From contig CAVQCN010000003.1 in the NCBI GenBank assembly GCA_963711035.1, positions 372,001 to 436,000 on the forward strand: DNA of 64,000 nucleotides, given 5' to 3'. Within the stretch, counting starts at the first letter, position 1, and the number at the start of each line of letters is the position of its first letter. This document shows positions 10,349-18,166 of the stretch, piece after piece. The DNA comes from WHTK01 sp963711035. GTDB lineage: Bacteria > Chloroflexota > Dehalococcoidia > DSTF01 > WHTK01. Made by a program: the position numbers and the translations under genes. The notes beneath the pieces were generated by a model. The model ran no database searches and had not been told where the DNA came from. It was given only the letters and a program-made list of their open reading frames with translations.

Positions 10349-11793
10349 GGCTTGGTCCCGCCGGCCAGCACCCAGGTGTCTTTGCTGCCGCCGCCTTGCG
10401 ACGAGTTCACGACGAGCGATCCCTTCTTCAGCGCGACGCGGGTCAACCCTCCCGGCAGGACGTAGATGTCCTTGCCGTAGAGGATATAGGGGCGCAGGTC
10501 GACGTGGCGGCCCTCGAAGTGGTCGTCGACGATCACTGGCGCGCGGGAGAGCGCGAGGGTCGGCTGGGCGATGTAGTTGCGCGGGTTGTCCTTGACGCGC
10601 CGCGCAAACTCCTCGAGCTCCGCCTTGCTCGCCTGCGGCCCGACCAGCAGGCCGTAGCCGCCGGACTCGTTGGCCGGCTTGATCACGAGCTCCGCCATGT
10701 GCTCCAGCACGTAGGCGAGGTCCTTCTCCCGCCAGCAGAGGTAGGTCGGCACGTTGGGCAGGATGGCGTCCTCGCCCAGGTAGTAGCGGATGATCTCGGG
10801 CACGAAGGCGTAGATCACCTTGTCGTCGGCGATGCCGGTGCCGGGAGCGTTGGCCAGCGCCACGTTGCCGTGCTGATAGGCGCGCATCAGGCCGGGCACG
10901 CCGAGCATCGAGTCTTTGCGGAAGACCTCCGGGTCGAGAAAGTCGTCGTCGATGCGGCGGTAGAGGACGTCGACGCGCTGCGGGCCGCGCGTCGTGCGCA
11001 TGTAGACCGCGTCGTCGATGACCTGCAGGTCCCCGCCCTCTACGAGCTCGATGCCCATCTGCTGCGCCAGGTAGGAGTGCTCGAAGTAGGCCGAGTTGTA
11101 GGAGCCGGGCGTCAGGACGGCCGCGTGGGGATGCTGGTCCTTGTGCTTGGGCGCGATGCAGGTCAGCACCTCAAGGAGCTTGCTCGGGTAGTCGTCCACC
11201 GGCCGCACGAGCGAGGTGTGGAACAGGTCCGGGAAGGTGCGCTTCATGAGGCGGCGGTTCTCCAGCACGTAGGAGACGCCGGAGGGGCAACGCAGGTTGT
11301 CCTCCAGGACGTAGAACTCGCCGTTGCCGTCGCGCACGAGGTCGGTGCCGGTGATGTGGCACCAGATGCCGGCCGGCGGGTCGAGATCGACGCAGGCAGC
11401 ACGGTACGACGGCGCGCCGCGCACGAGCTCCTCCGGCACGACGCCGTCGCGCAGGATCCGCCCCTGGTGATACACGTCGTCGAGGAAGAGGTTGAGGGCC
11501 TGGATGCGCTGCACGAGGCCGCGCTCGATGCGGTCCCAGTCCTCGGCGCGCACGACGCGCGGCACTATGTCGAAGGGCAGGACGCGCTCGACGCCGGCGC
11601 CGTCGCTGTAGACGTTGAACGTAATGCCGAGGTTGACCAGCGCCGCGTTCGCCGACTCCTGCAGCCGGCCGAACTCGCCCTCCGGCAGTGAATCTATGGT
11701 CTGCAGCAGGATCGCGGCTTCGCTGCGCGGCCTGCCCCGGTCCTCAAAGAGCTCGTCAAACCAGCCTTCGGTCTCGTACGTATTGAACAGCAT
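10342..11793 (-). CDS. Circularly permuted type 2 ATP-grasp protein
   Basis: A 483-residue member of COG2308. ATP-grasp enzymes form an acyl phosphate and ligate it to an amine, so this is a predicted peptide or amide ligase of unknown substrate. Typical segments are YVLEDNLRCPSGVSYVLENR, SYNSAYFEHSYLA, APGTGIADDK, VIKPANESGGYGLLVGP with the ATP-binding Lys, and HVDLRPYILYG. It is the first gene of the Anbu operon. The start ATG at 11793 is the first in frame after a GC-rich leader. Confidence 0.9.
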   Translation of the reverse strand: MLFNTYETEGWFDELFEDRGRPRSEAAILLQTIDSLPEGEFGRLQESANAALVNLGITFNVYSDGAGVERVLPFDIVPRVVRAEDWDRIERGLVQRIQALNLFLDDVYHQGRILRDGVVPEELVRGAPSYRAACVDLDPPAGIWCHITGTDLVRDGNGEFYVLEDNLRCPSGVSYVLENRRLMKRTFPDLFHTSLVRPVDDYPSKLLEVLTCIAPKHKDQHPHAAVLTPGSYNSAYFEHSYLAQQMGIELVEGGDLQVIDDAVYMRTTRGPQRVDVLYRRIDDDFLDPEVFRKDSMLGVPGLMRAYQHGNVALANAPGTGIADDKVIYAFVPEIIRYYLGEDAILPNVPTYLCWREKDLAYVLEHMAELVIKPANESGGYGLLVGPQASKAELEEFARRVKDNPRNYIAQPTLALSRAPVIVDDHFEGRHVDLRPYILYGKDIYVLPGGLTRVALKKGSLVVNSSQGGGSKDTWVLAGGTKPC

Positions 11794-11976
11794 GGAACGC
11801 CCCAGTTCTCATGTCGACGTGGGTCTCAAGACTTTGAACCGCCAAGGATAGGATAGGCCTGCCGGGTTTCGTGTTGGTTACCCGGGCATGAATAGTCTGT
11901 TACATGCGTCCGAGCAGTCCAGCGATTAGCCTTCAGCTTTGAGCTGTCGGCGTTCAGTTCGAGTTGCCTCAGAGTT

Positions 11977-12015
11977 GTCATTGCGAGCCATCGCGGCAGC
12001 GAGGCGCGGCAATCT
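11977..12015 (+). repeat. Half copy of the GTCATT-type dispersed repeat
   Basis: GTCATTGCGAGCC followed by GGCAATCTGG resembles one arm of the inverted-repeat elements at 34061, 40219, 43581 and 43666. The rest of the 413-base gap between the ATP-grasp gene and recQ holds a second palindrome (12103-12126) and the recQ -10 element; I see nothing else. Confidence 0.45.
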
Positions 12016-12102
12016 GGGGCGGGGCTACACTCCGGTGTGGCAGAGGCGAGACGACCTCACCCCGGCTGGGCCGAAGCGCCGGCCGACCTATCGGCCCCGC
12101 CA

Positions 12103-12126
12103 CCCCTCTCCGAGTTCGGAGAGGGG
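12103..12126. repeat. Palindrome CCCCTCTCC-N6-GGAGAGGGG
   Basis: A perfect 9-bp inverted repeat with a six-base loop in the recQ upstream region, related to the palindrome at 7691-7703. There is no T-run, and it probably belongs to a dispersed intergenic family. Confidence 0.45.
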
Positions 12127-12193
12127 ATCGAATACGGAAGGCGATGCGAAAAAAGGCGGGCCGAAGCACTAGCACAGATGTGCGTGGAGCCGC

Positions 12194-12199
12194 TATAGT
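12194..12199 (+). promoter_or_regulatory. -10 element (TATAGT) of recQ
   Basis: TATAGT ends seven bases before the recQ GTG start, placing the predicted transcription start on the start codon itself. Confidence 0.5.
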
Positions 12200-12206
12200 T
12201 AGCTCC

Positions 12207-14417
12207 GTGAGCATTTACCCCCCGCCTGCTCCGAAGCGCACGACGCAAGACGACACCATCGCCGAGGTAGTTCGCAAGTACTGGGGCTACGACCAGCTGC
12301 GTGACTTGCAACGCGAGGCAATCGAGTGCTCCCTGAGCCATCGCGATTCCCTGGTCGTGCTGCCGACGGGTGGCGGCAAGTCGTTGTGCTACCAGGTGCC
12401 GCCGATCGTTGCCGATCGCATCGACATCGTAGTCTCGCCGCTCATTTCGCTGATGAAGGACCAGGTCGACGCGCTGCGGGCCGCGGGCTACCCGGCCGCG
12501 GCGCTGCACAGCGGCCTGCCGGACGACGAGCGGCGCCAGATCATGGGCAAGCTGGCGGCGGGCGAGTACCGGTTGCTGTTCGTGGCGCCGGAGCGGCTCC
12601 TGACGCAGTCGTTCCTTGGCCTCGTACAGCGCCTCGGCGTGCGCTCCTTCGCCATCGACGAGGCGCACTGTATCAGCCAGTGGGGCCACGACTTCCGCCC
12701 CGAGTATCGCAAGCTGGCCGTGCTCAAGAAGATGTTTCCGGACGCCAGCGTCCACGCCTACACGGCGACGGCCACGCCGCTCGTGCAGCAGGACATCATC
12801 AAGCATCTCGGCCTGCAGAAGCCGAAGCTCCTCATCGGTCGCTTCGACCGGCCCAACCTCACCTATCGTGTCCTGCCGCGCACCGACCTGCGCGAGCAGC
12901 TGCTCGGCATCGTGCGCCAGCATCGCGACGAGGCTGTGATCGTCTACTGCATTAGCCGCAAGGAGGCGGAGCAGCTGGCGGAGGGCCTGCAGGCCGGCGG
13001 CGTCAAGGCGGCGGCTTACCATGCCGGCCTCGACGCGCGCGAGCGGGCCCGTACCCAGGAGGCGTTCAGCGCCGAGCGGATCGACGTCGTGGTCGCGACG
13101 GTCGCCTTCGGCATGGGCATCGACCGCAGCAACGTGCGCTGCGTCGTCCACGCGGCGATGCCGAAGTCGATCGAGCACTACCAGCAGGAGACGGGGCGCG
13201 CCGGCCGCGATGGCCTGGAAGCGGAGTGCGTGCTGCTCTACTCCGCCGCCGACCTGCGGCGCTGGCAGTTCATCGTCGAGCGCGCTTCGTCTGAGTCCGA
13301 GTCCTCAGAGGAGGTTGTCGCGGCGGCGCTGGAGCAGCTGCGCCAGATGCAACGCTACTGCAGCTCCTCCGAGTGCCGTCACAAGCAGCTCTCCGAGTAC
13401 TTCGGCCAGCCCTACGAAGCCGAGAACTGCGGCGCCTGTGACGTCTGCACCGAAGAGCCCTCTTCAGCTGAGGACGCGACCGAGATCGCGCGTGGCGTCA
13501 TCGCCTGCGTCAAGGCGCTGCGCGAGGGCTTCGGCGCCGCGTACGTCGTCGACGTGCTGGCAGGCTCGCGAAACGAGCGGATCCAGCGCTACGGCCACGA
13601 TAAGCTGCCGGTCCACGGTGCGCTGCGCTCCGTCTCGCGAGACGTGTTGCAGGATGTCGTGCGCCAGATGGTGGCGAACGATCTGCTGGCGCGCACGGAG
13701 GGCGACCGGCCGGTGCTGACCCTGACGCCCGCCTCTCGTGAGGTGCTGGACGGATCGTTGCAGGTCCGGCTGCGTCTGGCGAAGACGGCCCTGCAATCCG
13801 CGCCGTCCGAGAACGCCTGGGAGGGCGTCGACCGAGGGCTGTTCGAGCGGCTGCGCGAGCTGCGCAAAGCGGCTGCGTCCGACCTCGGCCTGCCCGCCTT
13901 CACCGTGTTCAGCGACGTCACTCTGCGAGAGCTGGCCCGCGTGCGGCCCTCTCGCCTGACCAGCTTCCGCGAGATCCGCGGTGTCGGCGAGCAGAAGGTG
14001 GCCGACTTCGGCGAGGCCTTCGTCAACGCGATCATCGCCTACTGCCGCCAGAACAGCGTCGCGATGGACGTCGCGGCGCCACGTCGTGCTCCTGCGCCGC
14101 GACCGGCTCCGTCGTCCGATCCCGGTAGCGCGCGCAACCGGGCCTTCGCCATGTTCGACCGCGGCTGCTCCCTGGATGAGGTCGAAGCATCGACGGGCCG
14201 CACGCGCAGCACCGTCGTGGGCTACCTCGAGGACTACGTCGCGGCCCGCAAGCCGGACAAGATCGATACCTGGGTGAACGAGAACGAGTACCGCCGCATC
14301 GAAATGATCGCGCGCCAGACTGGCGGCACCTTCCTGCGACCCGTGTTCGACGCACTGGGCGGCGCCGCCTCCTACGACGACATCCGCATCGTCATGCGCC
14401 ACGCTGGTTTACGGTAG
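12207..14417 (+). CDS. recQ: ATP-dependent DNA helicase RecQ
   Basis: 3'-5' DNA helicase for recombination and fork repair. The 736-residue protein has the zero-motif KYWGYDQLRDLQ, Walker A PTGGGKS at 53-59, IDEAHCISQWGHDFRPEY near 150, QETGRAGRDG, a zinc-binding RQC subdomain with YCSSSECRHK and CGACDVC, an HRDC domain around residues 540-620 (LRELRKAAASDLGLPAFTVF) and a C-terminal helicase-associated helix-turn-helix region. The start is GTG at 12207 because the conserved helicase core begins soon after and TATAGT lies seven bases upstream. The frame is open further upstream, but that stretch contains repeats and does not resemble protein. Confidence 0.95.
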   Translation: MSIYPPPAPKRTTQDDTIAEVVRKYWGYDQLRDLQREAIECSLSHRDSLVVLPTGGGKSLCYQVPPIVADRIDIVVSPLISLMKDQVDALRAAGYPAAALHSGLPDDERRQIMGKLAAGEYRLLFVAPERLLTQSFLGLVQRLGVRSFAIDEAHCISQWGHDFRPEYRKLAVLKKMFPDASVHAYTATATPLVQQDIIKHLGLQKPKLLIGRFDRPNLTYRVLPRTDLREQLLGIVRQHRDEAVIVYCISRKEAEQLAEGLQAGGVKAAAYHAGLDARERARTQEAFSAERIDVVVATVAFGMGIDRSNVRCVVHAAMPKSIEHYQQETGRAGRDGLEAECVLLYSAADLRRWQFIVERASSESESSEEVVAAALEQLRQMQRYCSSSECRHKQLSEYFGQPYEAENCGACDVCTEEPSSAEDATEIARGVIACVKALREGFGAAYVVDVLAGSRNERIQRYGHDKLPVHGALRSVSRDVLQDVVRQMVANDLLARTEGDRPVLTLTPASREVLDGSLQVRLRLAKTALQSAPSENAWEGVDRGLFERLRELRKAAASDLGLPAFTVFSDVTLRELARVRPSRLTSFREIRGVGEQKVADFGEAFVNAIIAYCRQNSVAMDVAAPRRAPAPRPAPSSDPGSARNRAFAMFDRGCSLDEVEASTGRTRSTVVGYLEDYVAARKPDKIDTWVNENEYRRIEMIARQTGGTFLRPVFDALGGAASYDDIRIVMRHAGLR

Positions 14418-14435
14418 AACCACGTCGTTGCATTT

Positions 14436-14478
14436 GTCATTCCGAGCGGAGCGAGGAATCTGGCTCCTCGCGAACGAC
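14436..14478 (+). repeat. Partial GTCATT-type repeat
   Basis: GTCATTCCGAGCGGAGCGAG closely matches the left arm of the dispersed repeat family. The right arm is not evident. The element occupies part of the 209-base gap after recQ. Confidence 0.45.
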
Positions 14479-14626
14479 GGTGCGAGTGGCAACGGCCCGG
14501 TTCTGAAGACGGACCGTCTGGGACGGAGCTAAAGCTGCGTCCCTACCTCCGCGCAGCTCGGGGCTCGTGGTCTTCGTTGAAGGGCGCCCAGGATTGCTAC
14601 GTCCCTGCGACAGCCGGTGCGGGCGT

Positions 14627-15538
14627 CTACCGAGGGTCTGGGTAGAGCGGTATAGGCGTGCCCTGGGGCAGTCTGTCACTCATGCGGTCAATGTCGCGGA
14701 CGCTGAGGATGTTGTTGTAAAGCACGCTGTGCGGGTCGCTACTCGGTGCCATGTGCAGGTAGTGGAGCCCGACGTACTTCAGCAGCAGCTTGCCGGCTCG
14801 CTCCCGCATCGTGTCTCTCGGATCGGACTCCGTCTCGATGCCGAAGGGTAGCTTGATCGACCAGCCGGGGAAGAAAGACGCCATCTCGTACGTCGAGATC
14901 ACGCCGACGGTCATGCCCCATGGGTAATCCCCGGTCTGACCAAAGACGAAGCGCCATTGGGGCCACGTAGGTAGGTAGATGTCCGCCGGCGTGACGGCGA
15001 TGAGCAACGTGCCGGGGACGAAGCCGTTGTCGGCGTACGTGTTGAAGGCAGCATCCGTGATTTCGAAGGTGCCGAACTGATCGCGAGTGGCGTCGTAGGC
15101 CGTCGATGGCATCGCAATAGGCGGCAGGACGTGAGCCTGCAGGCCGGTGGCCTCGTGGATGAACGTTACGAGGCTGTTGATGGTCTCGACGTCCAGCCCG
15201 CCGACCGGCACGAGGCAGATGTTCGGCCTGGGCATAGGAGTCACGGCTGTCGATGGCGCTGCGGTTTCATCGCAGGCGTTCGGATTCGTGTAGGTTGCGG
15301 CAGCGTCTTCGTCTACGGCAACGCAGGCGTCGGTATCCTTGAAGATGCACTGGTCCAGGGCGGCGTAGACGTGGACGTGATAGGAGCCGACCTGAGCCTG
15401 GGTCGTGGCCAGAGCAGTCAATGCGACCGTCCCGGCGATCAGGAGGGCGGCCAATACTGCCAGAGGCCACGGCGTGCTGCCTGGCTGATCGCCGACCGGG
15501 ATGTCAGGATAGCTGGGGTACGGCGGCTGGTTCGACAT
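14627..15538 (-). CDS. Membrane-anchored archaemetzincin-like protein without the zinc site
   Basis: About 303 residues: a Pro-rich cytoplasmic start (MSNQPPYPSYPDIP), one transmembrane segment (WPLAVLAALLIAGTVAL) and an outer domain. That domain has the landmarks of archaemetzincins (family M54): PVGGLD, a P..AYDATRDQFGT segment, LLIAVTPADIYLP with FVFGQ, and GVISTYEM before an ERAGK helix. Where active members have HExxHxxGxxHC, this protein reads LLKYVGLHYLHM, so the catalytic Glu and the HExxH histidines are absent, as are the Cys pairs. I infer a pseudopeptidase. ATG at 15538 is preferred; an in-frame ATG at 15562 is possible. Confidence 0.55.
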   Translation of the reverse strand: MSNQPPYPSYPDIPVGDQPGSTPWPLAVLAALLIAGTVALTALATTQAQVGSYHVHVYAALDQCIFKDTDACVAVDEDAAATYTNPNACDETAAPSTAVTPMPRPNICLVPVGGLDVETINSLVTFIHEATGLQAHVLPPIAMPSTAYDATRDQFGTFEITDAAFNTYADNGFVPGTLLIAVTPADIYLPTWPQWRFVFGQTGDYPWGMTVGVISTYEMASFFPGWSIKLPFGIETESDPRDTMRERAGKLLLKYVGLHYLHMAPSSDPHSVLYNNILSVRDIDRMSDRLPQGTPIPLYPDPR

Positions 15539-15692
15539 ATCACGTAAGAGATATATCGCCATGTCGAGGGTGAAACTGGAGCTGCGTTCTCTGCGGTCTC
15601 GGGAAGGACGGGGCGCCTCCCATCGGCCGGTCCGGAAATAGGTTTGTTCTTTGATTGTGCTTCGCGCGGCTCCGCGCGGGATGCCAATCCCC

Positions 15693-16742
15693 CTACGCAG
15701 GCTCTTCGATGGGCGCGGTGCCGCTGCGGTTCGAGAAGTTCGAGAAGACGGTTGTGACGCCCGCGTTCGCCGCGCCGGAGACCACCAGTGTGATCATGTC
15801 CGGCCCTGTGCTGTTCGGGATCCAGGCGTCTTCTGGCTCGTCCTCGAGGCCGATGATCTTGCCGTAGGTGCGCAGCTGCGCCTTCGTCTTGCCGAAGTGC
15901 TCCCAGAGGAACTGCTTCACGTCCTGCTTGGACCAGCCTCGCGCCGCGATGATGTTGGCGTGCTCCGGCCCCATGACGACGACCGATCCGCACGTGCGGT
16001 TGAAGGGCGGCGCCTCGTAGATGCCGCCAGCGTAGGACATGGAGTCCGCGATCGTGAGCAGGATCTCCTCCGGCACCTGGGTGCTGCGGTGCTCGACGTG
16101 CAGGTCGCTGCGCACCATCTGGATGGACGCGGTGCTGGTCTCGGCCGAATAGCCGCGCTCGACGTGCAGCGGCTCCCACGGGCTGTCTTCCTCGTTCTCC
16201 GCGATGCAGCAGCTGTATTTGGCGGGCGTGCCTTGCGTGCTCTGATCGAACTCGTGCGGCCGGACGCCGAGTGCATTGAGAATGATGAGACGCAGCGCCC
16301 GGCCGACGGTGGCGTTGGCGCGGTCGCCGGGGCCGAAGATGTTCTCCTTGCTGTTGAATCCGAGCCGGTCTCGCACCGGTCCGTTGACCACGATGATCTG
16401 CGCCTGCCCCGTCGTACTCTGCAGCAGCCCCAGGCCGGCGCCGATCGATTGGAATGCGTCGAGGGCAGCGACGAGGACGGGCAGGTACTCGGGCCGGCAG
16501 CCGGCCATGATCGCGTTGATGGCAGCATGACGCAGGGTGCAGACGCGATTGAGATGGTCGACGCTCAGTAGCGGCTCGTCCGGGTCGCGGTGCATCTGTG
16601 CGAGGAACTCTTCGAGGAACTCTGGGATAGCCGGGACGACGGGCAGGCCATCGGTCCAGCCCTGCTCGTAGCAGTACTCGATTGCGGCGCGGGCGCGCCG
16701 GGCGTCTTCCTCGGTCATTTCACGACTGCTGGTCTGGGTCAT
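15693..16742 (-). CDS. Conserved protein paired with the UGSC selenoprotein
   Basis: A 349-residue soluble protein without a signal peptide. It begins with a helix ending in YCYEQGWTDGLPVVP, then HLNRVCTLRHAAINAIMAGCRPEYLPVL, QIIVVNGPVRDRLGFN and a C-terminal segment with GPDMITLVVSGAANAG. I recognise it only as a companion of UGSC-type proteins. It starts 21 bases after the selenoprotein stop with a good TGGAGG site, so the two form one operon. A joint redox role is inference. Confidence 0.7.
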   Translation of the reverse strand: MTQTSSREMTEEDARRARAAIEYCYEQGWTDGLPVVPAIPEFLEEFLAQMHRDPDEPLLSVDHLNRVCTLRHAAINAIMAGCRPEYLPVLVAALDAFQSIGAGLGLLQSTTGQAQIIVVNGPVRDRLGFNSKENIFGPGDRANATVGRALRLIILNALGVRPHEFDQSTQGTPAKYSCCIAENEEDSPWEPLHVERGYSAETSTASIQMVRSDLHVEHRSTQVPEEILLTIADSMSYAGGIYEAPPFNRTCGSVVVMGPEHANIIAARGWSKQDVKQFLWEHFGKTKAQLRTYGKIIGLEDEPEDAWIPNSTGPDMITLVVSGAANAGVTTVFSNFSNRSGTAPIEEPA

Positions 16743-16763
16743 CGGTTGCCTCCAGGGATGGGT

Positions 16764-17291
16764 CTACAGCGGCAGACCCAGGATCTCAAGTACTTGAGGC
16801 AGTACTTGGAGAGCGCGGTCTTTGACTTGCTCTGGCTTCAGGTTGCCGATGGGATGCTGCATCGTCGCATATTGCATGCCCGGGAAGCCCTGGCGCTGGG
16901 CCATCGCATCGGCCGGTCGCGTGAATGGCGTCGTGATGATCGATGCGGCGGCAATGCCGCGCTTCTCAAAGATGGTCCCGTCGGCCACACTGGCCGCGCT
17001 GCAGGACCCTCAGTCGCCTACCCCGGCGAGGACGATATCGGAGTCTGCCGCCAGCGCTTCGATGATCTCCTGTGGAGCCGGCCTGGAGAAGTTAGGCTTC
17101 TCACGATGGGTGACGTTCGTGATGTTATATCGCTGGGCCAGCAACTCCCCGATCGCCACGAGGACCGCATCCGCGTTGAGCTTGCTGTTGCCCAGCAGGC
17201 CCAGCCTCAGGCCTTCGGCCTTCTCGTAATGGCGCGGCGCCAGCGGGTAGCGCTCTTCGTTGGAGCTGCCTTCAGGGCTGAGAAACACCAT
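16764..17291 (-). CDS. UGSC family selenoprotein (in-frame UGA = Sec)
   Basis: One gene of 175 codons that a standard translation would cut in two. After DSDIVLAGVGD a TGA (17010-17012) is followed in the same frame by GSCSAASVADGTIFEKRGI, giving the family signature U-G-S-C. The reading frame, codon usage and homology pattern continue unbroken to TAG at 16764. A hairpin directly after the UGA fits a bacterial SECIS. The protein has an alternating Rossmann-like pattern (RLGLLGNSKLNADAVLV, IVLAGVGD, AAASIITTPF), and the Sec and Cys form a probable redox pair. It is translated from ATG 17291 behind AGAGGTGA and is co-transcribed with the 349-residue partner. No selABC genes are in the window. 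Confidence 0.85.
16974..17012 (-). promoter_or_regulatory. UGA codon and candidate bacterial SECIS of the UGSC gene
   Basis: Fourteen bases after the UGA the minus strand folds as GGCCA-GTG-TGGCC (16983-16995). An outer helix GGTCC (17004-17008) pairs with GGACC (16974-16978). The GTG apical loop about 19 bases after the UGA is within the spacing known for bacterial SECIS elements, and the same loop occurs in the second selenoprotein gene. Confidence 0.7.
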
Positions 17292-17393
17292 GGCTCACCT
17301 CTCGTTCTAGTTCGGTCTTGAGACTAGGCTCAGACTGGGGGATCGTCAAGCGCGGATGCGAGGCGTCTTCATGTGGCGCCTATACTGTGCGGC

Positions 17394-18017
17394 ATGGACG
17401 GCGCATCCTCGGGCCTCACGGTCATGTGCCTCGTCCGCCACGGCGAGACGGACTGGAACCGCAGCGGCCGCCGCCAGGGACGAGAGGACCTCTCGCTGAA
17501 CGAGACGGGGCTGCACCAGGCGAGGCTCACCGGCGCGTATCTCCGTCAGTGGCCTTGGGACGCGATCGTGACGAGTCCGCTGTCTCGCGCGCTGCAAACG
17601 GCGACGATCATCCGTGAGATGACAGGCGTCGAGGTCTGCGAGCCGGTGGCCGAGTTGGTAGAGCGCGACTACGGCGCCTCATCCGGCATGACGGCGGAGC
17701 AGGCGTCCGAGCGCTGGCCCGACGGCAACATCCCCGGCCTCGAAAGCCACGCCGAGCTACGCGACCGCGCCTCCTCCGTCCTCGAAGCTCTCGCAGCGCG
17801 GTTCGCCGAGAAGCGGCTGCTCGTCGTGGCGCACGGCAGCCTGATCAACGCGATGCTGTTCGTCGTCTCCGGCGGCGAACTCGGCAGCGGCAGGACGTCG
17901 CTCTCGAATGCCTGTCTCTGCCACCTCTCCCGCCTCGATGACCGCTGGCGCGTCGACGAGTACAACAGCGTCGTGCACCTCGCCGAGCCCGCGGCGGAAG
18001 CGCCGGAGGCGCACTAA
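17394..18017 (+). CDS. Histidine phosphatase (phosphoglycerate mutase-like)
   Basis: A 207-residue protein of the histidine phosphatase superfamily. LVRHGETDWNRSGRRQGREDLSLNETG carries the catalytic His in RHG (segments quoted: LVRHGETDWN and GREDLSLNETG), SPLSRALQTA the second Arg, and LLVVAHGSLINAML the second catalytic His; the Glu is in LVERDYGASSGM. Such proteins dephosphorylate sugar phosphates or related metabolites; a true 2,3-bisphosphoglycerate mutase is less likely at this length. TATACT lies seven bases before the ATG with no Shine-Dalgarno, indicating a leaderless transcript. Confidence 0.85.
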   Translation: MDGASSGLTVMCLVRHGETDWNRSGRRQGREDLSLNETGLHQARLTGAYLRQWPWDAIVTSPLSRALQTATIIREMTGVEVCEPVAELVERDYGASSGMTAEQASERWPDGNIPGLESHAELRDRASSVLEALAARFAEKRLLVVAHGSLINAMLFVVSGGELGSGRTSLSNACLCHLSRLDDRWRVDEYNSVVHLAEPAAEAPEAH

Positions 18018-18166
18018 TGGGCACGACCTGCGTTCGCTGATGAGACGGGCACGCTCCGGTCTTCCCTCAGCGATACGAAATCAATTTCCGGTAATCGACG
18101 TTCAATAGCCCGGGATCATGATGGTCCAGGAGCCAGCCGGGTCAACCTTTGCGGGGGATTGCTGCC

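Noticed and set aside
11964..12206. Upstream extension of the recQ frame
   Set aside because: The stretch contains dispersed repeats and a palindrome and does not resemble protein; GTG 12207 with TATAGT is the better start.
17010..17012. TGA as a true stop giving two small genes
   Set aside because: Reading frame, spacing and UGSC family signature continue across it, and a SECIS-like hairpin follows directly.
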